Below are positions 42,336 through 50,697 of a DNA stretch of 64,000 nucleotides, one piece after another. Source of the stretch: an uncultured Sphingomonas sp. (GTDB lineage: Bacteria > Pseudomonadota > Alphaproteobacteria > Sphingomonadales > Sphingomonadaceae). Under the pieces are notes generated by a model. It was not told the DNA's origin and did not search any database. It saw only the letters and a list, made by a program, of their open reading frames with translations. Made by a program: the position numbers and the translations under genes. Position 1 is the first letter of the stretch, and every line of letters starts with the position of its first letter. Where the stretch lies: the NCBI RefSeq assembly GCF_937871615.1, contig NZ_CALMPA010000020.1, positions 1 to 64,000 on the forward strand, read 5' to 3'.

Positions 42336-44387
42336 ATGAGACCAGATATCCTCAATCCGCTGTTCGCAGAGATCACCGCGCTGAAGGGCGTGGGGGCGGC
42401 GTTGGCCAAGCCGCTCGACCGGCTGGGGATCGCGCGCGTGGTGGACCTGCTGTTCCATCTGCCGAACGGGTGGATCGACCGGCAGCCGCGCGAGACGCTC
42501 GACGCGAGCGATGCGGGGCGGACGATCGCGATCACCCTGGTGCCGCGCGATATCCGCAGCTCCGGCAGCGCGCGCGCGCCGACGCGGGTTCACGCCACCG
42601 ATGCTGCGGGCAACGCGGTGAGCCTCGTTTATTTTGGTGGATCATCGGGCTGGGTGCGCAAGCTTTATCCGATCGGCGAGCCCGTGCGCATTTCCGGCAG
42701 GCTCGACAGTTATGGGCAGGAACTTCAGATCATCCATCCCGATATCGAGGGGGATGAGGGGTTTCGCGAGCGCGAGCCGATCTATCCGTTGTCGGAAGGG
42801 ATCACCTCCCGTCGCCTTGCCGGGCTGATCGAGCAGGCGCTGGCCCGCGCGCCGGACCTGCCGGAATGGATCGAGCCGGGGCTGAAGGCGAAACGCGACT
42901 GGCCCGGCTGGCGCGAGGCGATCGCGCGCATCCACGCCGATCCCGCCGATCAGGTGGCGCGCGCCCGGCTCGCTTATGACGAGGTGTTCGCCAACCAGCT
43001 CGCGCTGACGCTGGTGCGCGCCGATACCCGCAAGCGGCGCGGTCGCGCGCTGGCCGGCGACGGACGGCTGCGAGACATGCTCAAGCTCCCTTATGCCCTC
43101 ACCGGCGCGCAGACGCGAACGGTGCGGGAGATCGAGGGCGATCTGGCGCAGGAAGCGCCGATGCTGCGGCTGCTGCAAGGCGATGTCGGCTCGGGAAAGA
43201 CGCTGGTTGCCGCCATGGCGCTGCTGATCGCGGTGGAGGCGGGCGCGCAAGCGGCGATGCTCGCGCCGACCGAAATCCTCGCGCGCCAGCATTATGAGAC
43301 GTTGCGCCGCACGCTCGCCGGTTTGCCGGTGGAGATCGCGGTGCTCACGGGCCGCGACAAGGGGCGGGCACGCGAGGCGACGCTGATGGGGCTGGCCGAT
43401 GGCTCGATCCATATCCTTGTCGGCACCCATGCGATCTTTCAGGAGGCGGTGGGTTATCGCGACCTGGGCCTTGTCGTAGTGGACGAGCAGCACCGCTTCG
43501 GCGTCGCCGAACGCATGGCGCTCGCGGCGAAGGGGCGCACCACGCCGCACCTGCTGGCGATGACCGCCACACCGATCCCGCGCACGCTCACCCTCGCGCA
43601 GCATGGCGAGATGGATCAGAGCCGGCTCGACGAGATGCCGCCGGGCCGCGAGCCGGTCGAGACGCGGGTAATCAGCGAGGAGCGGCTCGACGAAGTGGTC
43701 GAGGCGCTGGGCCGCCATCTGGCGGAGGGCAAGCAGGCCTATTGGGTCTGCCCGCTGGTTGAGGAGAGCGAAAAGAGCGATCTGGCGGCGGCGGAGGCGC
43801 GGGCGGCGGCGCTCGCGGGCCGCTTTGGCGATCGTGTCACGCTCGTCCATGGCCGGATGAAGGGCGCGGAAAAGGATGCGGTGATGAGCGCCTTCGCCGC
43901 CGGGCGACACGGCGTGCTGGTCGCGACGACAGTGATCGAGGTGGGGGTGGACGTGCCCAACGCCACGTTGATCGTGATCGAACATGCCGATCGCTTCGGG
44001 CTGGCGCAGCTTCACCAGCTACGCGGGCGCGTCGGGCGCGGCGGGGGGCATTCGACGTGCCTGTTGCTGCGCGGCAATGCCCTGTCCGAAACGTCGCGCG
44101 CGCGGCTTGCGCTGATGCGCGAGACCAACGACGGTTTTCGCATCGCGGAGGAGGATCTCCGGCTGCGCGGTGCGGGCGAATTGCTCGGCACGCGGCAATC
44201 GGGCGAGGCGATGTTCCGGCTTGCGACCGCCGAAGCCCTTGGCGAGCTTCTGCCCGCCGCCACCGACGACGCGCGATTGCTGATCGACCGTGATGGCGGG
44301 CTGGCGGCGGAGCGGGGGCAGGCCGCCCGCACCGCGCTCTATCTGTTCGAGCGCGATGCCGGGGTGGCGCTGCTGCGATCGGGGTGA
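42336..44387 (+). CDS. recG: ATP-dependent DNA helicase RecG
   Basis: A 683-residue fork-remodelling helicase. A wedge/OB domain (ITALKGVGAALAKPLDRLG, then RVHATDAAGNAVSLVYFGG) is followed by motif I GDVGSGKTLVAAMA, motif II VVDEQHRFGVAERM, TATPIPRTL, and motif VI QLRGRVGRGG. The start ATG at 42336 is chosen by homology; upstream the frame reaches into sdhE. It converges with the symporter gene 42 bases later. Confidence 0.97.
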   Translation: MRPDILNPLFAEITALKGVGAALAKPLDRLGIARVVDLLFHLPNGWIDRQPRETLDASDAGRTIAITLVPRDIRSSGSARAPTRVHATDAAGNAVSLVYFGGSSGWVRKLYPIGEPVRISGRLDSYGQELQIIHPDIEGDEGFREREPIYPLSEGITSRRLAGLIEQALARAPDLPEWIEPGLKAKRDWPGWREAIARIHADPADQVARARLAYDEVFANQLALTLVRADTRKRRGRALAGDGRLRDMLKLPYALTGAQTRTVREIEGDLAQEAPMLRLLQGDVGSGKTLVAAMALLIAVEAGAQAAMLAPTEILARQHYETLRRTLAGLPVEIAVLTGRDKGRAREATLMGLADGSIHILVGTHAIFQEAVGYRDLGLVVVDEQHRFGVAERMALAAKGRTTPHLLAMTATPIPRTLTLAQHGEMDQSRLDEMPPGREPVETRVISEERLDEVVEALGRHLAEGKQAYWVCPLVEESEKSDLAAAEARAAALAGRFGDRVTLVHGRMKGAEKDAVMSAFAAGRHGVLVATTVIEVGVDVPNATLIVIEHADRFGLAQLHQLRGRVGRGGGHSTCLLLRGNALSETSRARLALMRETNDGFRIAEEDLRLRGAGELLGTRQSGEAMFRLATAEALGELLPAATDDARLLIDRDGGLAAERGQAARTALYLFERDAGVALLRSG

Positions 44388-44429
44388 GATCGCGTCGCCG
44401 GCCCCGATCGGGCGGGCGGCACGACCTTT

Positions 44430-45752
44430 TCAGAGTTCCCGGAAGCTCTCCACCTCGCGCGCGGGGCCGTGGCCGGATGGCGCGTGGAGCGGCTCGATCT
44501 CGATTGGTTGCGGCGGATCGAACCCGCCCTCCCATTTCGCCACCACCGCGCTGGCGACGGCATTGCCGATCACATTGGTCGCGGTGCGCCCCATGTCGAG
44601 GAAGTGATCGACCGCGAGGATCAGCAGCAGCCCGGCCTCCGGGATGTTGAACATCGGCATCGTCGCCGCGATCACGACAAGGCTCGCGCGGGGTACACCG
44701 GCGATCCCCTTCGACGTTACCATCAGCACCAGCAGCATCGTGATCTGCGTCTCGATCGGCAAATGGATGCCATAGGCCTGCGCGATGAACATCGCCGCGA
44801 ACCCCATGTAGATCATCGATCCATCGAGGTTGAACGAATAGCCGAGCGGCAGCACGAAGCTCGCCACGCGCGGCGGCACGCCGAAACGGTCGAGCGCCTC
44901 CAGCATACGCGGATAGGCGGCTTCGGACGAGGCGGTGGAGAAGGCGACGAGCAACGGCTCGCGGATATAGCGGACCAGCTCGATCACGCGCCGCCCGATG
45001 AACAGGAAACCGATGCCGAGCAGGATCAGCCAGAGAACGATCAGCGAGGTATAGAAAGTGCCCATGAAATAGGCGAGCTGGCCGATCACCTTCGGCCCGC
45101 GCTCGGTGAGCGTGCCGGCCACCGCGGCGAACACCGCGAAGGGCGCGAAGCGCATGACATAATCGGTGATCTGCAACGACACATGCACCAGCGCGTCGAT
45201 GGCGCGGACCAGCGGTGCGGCCTTTTCGCCCACCGCGGTGATGGCGACGCCGACGAATACGGAGAAAATCACGATCTGCAGGATCTCGTTCTTTGCCATC
45301 GCATCGACCATCGAGGTGGGGAAGATATGCGCGACGAAATCCTTGAGATTGAAGGCCGAAGTCTCAAGCCCGCTGCCTGCCGTCGCCGCCGGCAACGCGA
45401 GGTTCAGGCCCACACCCGGCTGGAAGACGTTCACCAGGATCAGCCCGAGCCCGAGCGAGAGCAGGCTGGCGGCGATGAACCATGCAAGGCTGCGCGCGCC
45501 GATCCGGCCGAGTGCTGCGGTATCCCCCATCTGGGCGATGCCGGATACGAGCGTGGAGAACACCAGCGGTGCGATTATCATCTTGATAAGTCGCAGGAAA
45601 ACGGTGGTGACGATCGAGAAATAGCCCGCCAGGGATTCAAGCCGGGCTTGCGAGGCGGCAGTGCCATCGCTGATCGAGGCATTTAACGCGAGCCCGCAAA
45701 TCAGGCCGAGCACCAGTGCGACGAATATAAAGGTGGTCAGCCTCTTGCCCAT
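44430..45752 (-). CDS. DAACS family dicarboxylate/amino-acid:cation symporter
   Basis: A 440-residue inner-membrane transporter of the GltP/DctA family. The re-entrant loop 1 motif reads STASSEAAYPRMLEAL and the helix-7 motif SFNLDGSMIYMGFAAMFIAQ; TSKGIAGVPRASLVV and DMGRTATNVIGNAVASA complete the substrate site. TASSEA and NLDGS are closer to glutamate/aspartate (GltP) than to C4-dicarboxylate forms, but I leave the substrate open. It diverges from the M24 peptidase, 77 bases apart. Confidence 0.92.
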   Translation of the reverse strand: MGKRLTTFIFVALVLGLICGLALNASISDGTAASQARLESLAGYFSIVTTVFLRLIKMIIAPLVFSTLVSGIAQMGDTAALGRIGARSLAWFIAASLLSLGLGLILVNVFQPGVGLNLALPAATAGSGLETSAFNLKDFVAHIFPTSMVDAMAKNEILQIVIFSVFVGVAITAVGEKAAPLVRAIDALVHVSLQITDYVMRFAPFAVFAAVAGTLTERGPKVIGQLAYFMGTFYTSLIVLWLILLGIGFLFIGRRVIELVRYIREPLLVAFSTASSEAAYPRMLEALDRFGVPPRVASFVLPLGYSFNLDGSMIYMGFAAMFIAQAYGIHLPIETQITMLLVLMVTSKGIAGVPRASLVVIAATMPMFNIPEAGLLLILAVDHFLDMGRTATNVIGNAVASAVVAKWEGGFDPPQPIEIEPLHAPSGHGPAREVESFREL

Positions 45753-45829
45753 GAAAACTCCCGGTTGAAATCGGCGCGCAGGCAAAGGGGATTGCGACGG
45801 CGCGGTCAAGCACCCTATCGTCTCGCGTC

Positions 45830-47095
45830 ATGGGGATCGACCACTTTATGCCATCGCGCCGGGGCCTTCTGGGGGCCGCGGCCTTGCTTCCGCTGGTTAA
45901 TCTGGCGGCGATCGTCCGCGCGGCCGAGCCGGATCTCGCGGGGGTGACGGACATGACCGCCGGCCTGAAACCGATCGACGCGGCCGAGCGCGCCGCGCGG
46001 CTGGTGCGCGCGCAGGCATTGATGCGGCGGAACGGGATCGGCGCGGTGCTGATCGAGCCCGGATCGAGCATGATCTATTTCACCGGCGTGCTCTGGCGGC
46101 GCAGCGAGCGGCTGACCGCCGCGATCATCCCGGTGGAGGGTGAGCCATGTATCGTCACGCCGTTCTTCGAGGAGCCTTCCGTGCGTGAGACGCTCGCCGT
46201 ACCGGCGGAGGTGCGCGTATGGCAGGAGGATCAGAATCCGCTTGCCGTGGTCGCGGGATTTTTGCGTGATCGCAAGCTTGCCGGGCGCCCGATCGGGATC
46301 GAGGAAACCGCGCGCTTCTTCGCTTTCGATGGCCTGGCGCGTGCCTTGGGGGAGGCGAAGCTCGTTTCCGCCAATCCGGTCGTGCGCGGTTGCCGCATGA
46401 TAAAGACGCCGGCGGAGCTTGCGCTGATGCAGGCGGCGACGGATGTGACGATCGCCGCCTATCGCTGGGTCCATCCGCGCGTCGAAAAGGGGATGACGGG
46501 CAGCGAGATCGGCGCGTTGATGACCGCCGCGACCCGCCGGCTCGGCGGCGATGCGGAATTCTCGATGGCGCTGATCGGGGAAGCCTCAGCCTATCCCCAT
46601 GGCAGCCGCGAGGTGCATCGTGTCGCGGACGGGCAGGTCGTGCTGATGGATTGCGGCTGCACGGTGCAGGGATATCAATCGGATGTCTCGCGCACCTGGG
46701 TGCATGGAACGGCGAACACGGCGCAGCGCAAATTGTGGGAGCAGGTGGCCGAAGGCCAGCGGATCGCCTTCGCCGCGGCGCGGATCGGCGCGCCGGCGGG
46801 ATCGGTGGACGATGCGGTGCGCGCGCAATATGCCAAGTGGGGCTACGGCCCCGGTTACAAGCTGCCCGGCCTGTCGCATCGCACCGGGCACGGCATCGGG
46901 ATGGACGGGCACGAGCCGGTCAATCTGGTCCATGGCGAGGTGACCCCGCTGGCCGCCGGCATGTGCTTTTCCGATGAGCCGGGCATATATATTCCGGGGC
47001 AATATGGGGTGCGGCTGGAGGATTGCTTCTACATGACAGCCGATGGGCCGCGCTGGTTCAGCACGCCGCCCGCCTCGATCGACGCTCCGGTGTGA
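45830..47095 (+). CDS. exported M24 family (Xaa-Pro) metallopeptidase
   Basis: A 421-residue protein with a twin-arginine-like leader (SRRGLLGAAALLPLVNLAAI) and a pita-bread metallopeptidase domain. Metal ligands expected for M24 are visible: Asp residues in DCGCTVQGYQSDVSRTW, His in GHGIGMDGHE, and Glu in DEPGIY and VRLEDCFYM. Export by Tat fits loading of metals in the cytosol. The start could instead be the ATG at 45848. Divergent from the symporter; a peptidase beside an amino-acid or dicarboxylate importer suggests use of peptides, by inference. Confidence 0.9.
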   Translation: MGIDHFMPSRRGLLGAAALLPLVNLAAIVRAAEPDLAGVTDMTAGLKPIDAAERAARLVRAQALMRRNGIGAVLIEPGSSMIYFTGVLWRRSERLTAAIIPVEGEPCIVTPFFEEPSVRETLAVPAEVRVWQEDQNPLAVVAGFLRDRKLAGRPIGIEETARFFAFDGLARALGEAKLVSANPVVRGCRMIKTPAELALMQAATDVTIAAYRWVHPRVEKGMTGSEIGALMTAATRRLGGDAEFSMALIGEASAYPHGSREVHRVADGQVVLMDCGCTVQGYQSDVSRTWVHGTANTAQRKLWEQVAEGQRIAFAAARIGAPAGSVDDAVRAQYAKWGYGPGYKLPGLSHRTGHGIGMDGHEPVNLVHGEVTPLAAGMCFSDEPGIYIPGQYGVRLEDCFYMTADGPRWFSTPPASIDAPV

Positions 47096-47141
47096 GCGAA
47101 GGCCATTGCCAAATGGCTGATGTTCCGATTATGTTCTGAAG

Positions 47142-48518
47142 ATGGTCGAAATCGTCGCTGTCGCGCTCGTCGCCATTGTTCTCGGGCTCGCGCTTGGCTG
47201 GTTCATCGCGCGGCGTGATGTCGCGGGCCTGCGGGCCGAACGCGATCAGCGGGGGGAAGAATTCAAGCGCGCGATCGTCGATCTCGCCACCGCCAGCGAG
47301 CGGGCCAAGGCCGCGGATGGCTTGCGCGCCGAGCTTGAGGCGATCCGCGCCGAACGCGATGCCGCCCGCACCGAACTCGCCCGCCGCGAAACCGAGGCGG
47401 AGGCGTTCGAGGCGCGGATCACCGAGTTCAAGGAAGCGAAGGATGATATGGCGGGCCGCTTCCGGGAGGTCGCCGGCAATCTTCTGGGCGAGGCGCAGAA
47501 AGCATTTCTCGAACGCGCCGATGAGCGTTTCCGTCAATCGGAGGAGAATGCGGGGCATGGGCTGAAGGCGCTGCTCCAGCCGGTCAATGAGCGGCTCCAG
47601 CGCTATGAAGAGGGAGTCGCGCGGGTTGAGGCGGAGCGGCGCGATGCGTTCGGTTCGCTCCATGGGCAGATCGAGGCGATGCGCGTCGGGCAGGAATCGG
47701 TTCGGGCGGAAGCGCAGAAATTGGTCAACGCGCTGCGCGCCGCGCCTAAGGCACGTGGCCGATGGGGCGAGCAGCAGTTGCGCAACGTGCTCGAAACCTG
47801 TGGGCTTGCCGAACATACCGATTTCGCCATGGAGGTCAGCGTCACCGGCGATGATGGCGAACGGCTGCGCCCCGATGCTGTGGTGCGCGTGCCGGGCGGC
47901 AAATCGCTGGTGATCGACGCCAAGGTGTCGCTCAATTCCTATCAGGACGCATTCGCCGCAGTTGACGAGAATGAGCGCCAACTGGGGCTGACCGCTCACG
48001 CCAATGCGATGCGCGCCCACGTCAACACGCTGGGCGCCAAGGCTTACTGGAGCCAGTTTCCCGACGCGCCCGATTATGTGATAATGTTCGTGCCGGGCGA
48101 ACATTTCCTTTCCGCCGCGCTGGAACATGATTCCACTCTGTGGGACGCGGCGTTCGACAAGCGCGTTCTGCTCGCCACGCCGACCAATCTGATCGCGATC
48201 GCGCGCACCGTTTCCGCGGTATGGCGGCAGGAGCGGCTGGCGAGCGAGGCGCGGCAGATCGGTGCGCTCGGCAAGGAGCTATATGATCGGCTTGCCAAGG
48301 CCGTCGGCGATCTGCGCGTGGTGGGCAGCGGGCTCAACACCGCGGTGAAAAATTACAATACCTTCGTCAGCAGCTTCGAGACGCGGGCGCTGGTCAGCGC
48401 GCGCAAGCTGCGTGATCTCAATATCGAGCCCGGCGCGCGCGAGATCGAGGCGATCGCGCCGGTGGAATTGCTTGCGGGCCACGCGGAGGAGGAAGCGGGC
48501 AGGCTGGCGGCGGAATAA
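47142..48518 (+). CDS. rmuC: DNA recombination protein RmuC
   Basis: A 458-residue protein: one N-terminal membrane helix (about 2-24), a long charged coiled coil (about 30-190) rich in Glu, Arg and Ala, and the RmuC nuclease-like domain with ARGRWGEQQLRNVLE, SLVIDAKVSLNSYQDAF and VIMFVPGEHFLSAAL. It limits inversions at short inverted repeats in E. coli. Length is typical. It converges with the next gene across a structured 146-base gap. Confidence 0.94.
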   Translation: MVEIVAVALVAIVLGLALGWFIARRDVAGLRAERDQRGEEFKRAIVDLATASERAKAADGLRAELEAIRAERDAARTELARRETEAEAFEARITEFKEAKDDMAGRFREVAGNLLGEAQKAFLERADERFRQSEENAGHGLKALLQPVNERLQRYEEGVARVEAERRDAFGSLHGQIEAMRVGQESVRAEAQKLVNALRAAPKARGRWGEQQLRNVLETCGLAEHTDFAMEVSVTGDDGERLRPDAVVRVPGGKSLVIDAKVSLNSYQDAFAAVDENERQLGLTAHANAMRAHVNTLGAKAYWSQFPDAPDYVIMFVPGEHFLSAALEHDSTLWDAAFDKRVLLATPTNLIAIARTVSAVWRQERLASEARQIGALGKELYDRLAKAVGDLRVVGSGLNTAVKNYNTFVSSFETRALVSARKLRDLNIEPGAREIEAIAPVELLAGHAEEEAGRLAAE

Positions 48519-48612
48519 TCCCTTCGCGGGCTCGGCGGTCGCGGTCGCGCGCTTCGGCGCAGGGCTGGGGCCGGGGCCGGGCGACGTCTTGAGCCGGGCG
48601 CCGTGATGCGTC

Positions 48613-48660
48613 GAGCGGTTTCAAGGCGGGTGGAATCACCTGCCGGCTCGGAAACCGCTC
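48613..48660. terminator. imperfect hairpin between two convergent genes
   Basis: GAGCGGTTTC (48613-48622) is the exact complement of GAAACCGCTC (48651-48660), and GGCGGGTG (48625-48632) pairs with CACCTGCC (48637-48644) with one wobble. The closing loop is GAAT. It fills the end of the rmuC gap and lies 5 bases past the stop of the minus-strand gene; likely a bidirectional stop or stability element, though no long T-run follows. Confidence 0.55.
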
Positions 48661-48664
48661 TGGA

Positions 48665-49327
48665 TCAGTTCCCACGTCGCGCCGAGGCGCGGGCGTCGAG
48701 CAATTGCCACAGCCCGCGGTGTTGCGCGAGCAATTGCTGCGCCCCGAAAGTCACCGCGCGCCGCGTCGCGCTGCCGCCACCGAGATCGTTCAACATCGTG
48801 ATCGTCTGGCGATCGCCGGGGAGCGGGCTTCGTTCGGGGAACACGCCGACGCGCTCGCCGGCGATGACGAGCACGCGGCGGATCGAGGTCCATTCGAGCA
48901 GGAACGACGCCGTCGCGCCAATCGCGCAACCGACACGATTCGATTCGGCCAGCATCGTAAGCGCGTGCCGCTGTGACACGATCGCGGCCTCCGATTGCGC
49001 CTGGCCGGGCGTGGAGGGTAGCGGGCCGACCGCCGCGGTCAGCGTCGCCAGGAAGGTGCGCTCCGCGTCGAACGCCAGCGCGGCGGTCGTCAGCCATTCG
49101 CGGATCGCGCCCGATGCGCCTGGTGCCGTGGTAGCCTGGTCGATGATGCTGGGCGCCATCCCGTGCAGGGCGCACAGGGCATGAACCGCATCGGCCAGAT
49201 CGCGCAGCGGCGTCGCGGGATAGGCGAGGGCGATCGGCCAGCTCGCGCTCGCGGTCCCGTCCGCCTCGACCAATCCGGCGATGGATTCACCCAGGAGAGC
49301 GGGAGCGGAATTGGGAACTATCTGCAC
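48665..49327 (-). CDS. conserved protein of unknown function
   Basis: A 220-residue soluble protein without signal or membrane segment. It is mostly helical, with HALCALHGMAPSIIDQA and a C-terminal LNDLGGGSATRRAVTFGAQQLLAQHRGLWQLLDAR. I recall similar proteins in sphingomonads (DUF6975-like), but cannot confirm and assign no function. Neighbours are rmuC (convergent) and the Phd-PAS gene upstream on the same strand after 91 bases. Confidence 0.7.
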   Translation of the reverse strand: MQIVPNSAPALLGESIAGLVEADGTASASWPIALAYPATPLRDLADAVHALCALHGMAPSIIDQATTAPGASGAIREWLTTAALAFDAERTFLATLTAAVGPLPSTPGQAQSEAAIVSQRHALTMLAESNRVGCAIGATASFLLEWTSIRRVLVIAGERVGVFPERSPLPGDRQTITMLNDLGGGSATRRAVTFGAQQLLAQHRGLWQLLDARASARRGN

Positions 49328-49418
49328 AATGATCCTTTGTTCAGCACGTCTCGCCGCTTTTTACCGCGCGAGAAGGTGATCGAGTCTCTCTTCTAGCATG
49401 TTCGCGTAAAGACGGAGT

Positions 49419-50306
49419 TTATGCGACGCTGCGGACGATCGTGGCCGCCAGCCCCTCGATTCTTCCCGCGAGCGTGACTGCCGCGATGCCGATCGTCACC
49501 GGCACGGGGGCGGCGCCATGTATCAGGCATTCCGCCGCGACGCTGCGCGCACCACCGTCGGTCGCGACGGCATCGAGCGCCTCATTCGCCGGCACGCGGC
49601 TGCCCACGGTAAGCAGGGAGGTGAAGCGGGCGGTTGCGAGCGCCTCCGCCGAGATGCCGGTGAGCGTCGCCAGATTCGCGCTAGGAGCGGCGATATAGCC
49701 GCGCAAATTCAAATGAATGCTGATCGCGCCGGCGGCGCCCCCGGCTTCGGACGCCGCGAGCAATTGCGCCTGTGTGGCCACGAGCGCCTGTTCGGTCGTG
49801 ACATCGCTCGCGCGTAGCAGGCAGCCGGTCGGGAATGGCATGAGTTCGCAGCGCAGCCGTCGTGAAAGGTAGGCCTCCGGCACGATCTCGATCGACTCGG
49901 CGATCCCGCTGGCCGTCACCCGCGCGATCGCGTCCGCGAGCATTGCACCGCCGGAGAGGGCAAACTCCCCCGGATACGCGCCGGCCCGCATTGCCGCGCC
50001 AAACCGCGCACGCGCTGCATTGCTGGCGAGCGCGATGCGCCCCGCACGATCGAGGATCAGCGCGATCGCGCCGTCAGCGTCCAGCAATGTGGCGAGTGCG
50101 CCATCGTCGGTCGGCGCGGCTTCGCGGGAGGCGCATAACGCTTCCATCACGTCGATCGTGGTCAGCGCGTAACGCGGACGGCCACGGTGCAGGATATAGA
50201 CCGGCGCGCGCGCGGCGCGTTCCTGCCACAATCCGAAGTGGCGGACGAGGTGCGATGCGGTGACGCATTGCCCATCGTCGGGGCGGAGGGGCTGAATGTC
50301 GCTCAT
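49419..50306 (-). CDS. Phd-like N-terminus fused to PAS-like regions
   Basis: A 295-residue soluble protein. The first 60 residues (VTASHLVRHFGLWQERAARAPVYILHRGRPRYALTTIDVME, read in parts) have the layout of Phd/YefM antitoxin DNA-binding domains. Two PAS-like segments follow: IALILDRAGRIALASNAARARFG (about 81-103) and a second after 185 (ISIHLNLRGYIAAPS, then LATLTGISAEAL). No kinase, GGDEF or toxin partner is present. It may be a sensory DNA-binding regulator. It diverges from the adhesin gene across 391 bases. The frame is open far upstream, opposite the adhesin, but the start at 50306 is set by the Phd-like homology. Confidence 0.75.
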   Translation of the reverse strand: MSDIQPLRPDDGQCVTASHLVRHFGLWQERAARAPVYILHRGRPRYALTTIDVMEALCASREAAPTDDGALATLLDADGAIALILDRAGRIALASNAARARFGAAMRAGAYPGEFALSGGAMLADAIARVTASGIAESIEIVPEAYLSRRLRCELMPFPTGCLLRASDVTTEQALVATQAQLLAASEAGGAAGAISIHLNLRGYIAAPSANLATLTGISAEALATARFTSLLTVGSRVPANEALDAVATDGGARSVAAECLIHGAAPVPVTIGIAAVTLAGRIEGLAATIVRSVA

Positions 50307-50697
50307 CGTGCGAGTCTGATCCGGGGGCGGTGTTGACCGCAATGGAGCGGCGCCATTCCGGATCGGTCGATATCGGCAATTTGCGTCGATTGTCGCCGAA
50401 ACGGAGATGATTTGTGCAAACTTCGCCGCCGGTGCGCATCTTCGGCGTGGCGGGTGACATTCGTGTTTCGCGCAAACATCATGGCGAACGCCGTCGACCA
50501 TGTTGCAAGCGCCGGGTTGGTAGAAGGTGCGGGCCGTCGACGGATTTGTCCACCTCCGTCGGCGGAAGGGGAGCGATTGCGGGCATGGTCCCTCGCCCGG
50601 CGCTTTCCGTTGCCTGCATGACACCTTTGCGGAGGGAGTCGTGCTTCCCCGGCGGCGATCTCGTCCAGTTGCCGCCGGGGCTTTTCGGGAGATCAGG
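50307..50697. other. 391-base divergent gap before the surface-protein gene
   Basis: No convincing gene. Several short frames exist but none has a plausible start and protein-like sequence. It holds the promoters of the Phd-PAS gene and the adhesin, a palindrome CCGTCGACGG near 50537, and the terminator-like hairpin at 50647-50686. Confidence 0.55.
50647..50686 (+). terminator. terminator-like hairpin in the adhesin leader
   Basis: CCCCGGCGGC (50647-50656) pairs perfectly with GCCGCCGGGG (50671-50680) around 14 bases, followed by CTTTTC. It ends only 12 bases before the adhesin ATG on the same strand, so it may act as an attenuator of that gene, or as the end of an upstream leader RNA. Confidence 0.7.

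Noticed and set aside
49419..50306. Toxin-antitoxin locus
   Set aside because: The N-terminus looks like Phd, but no toxin gene is adjacent and PAS-like regions follow.
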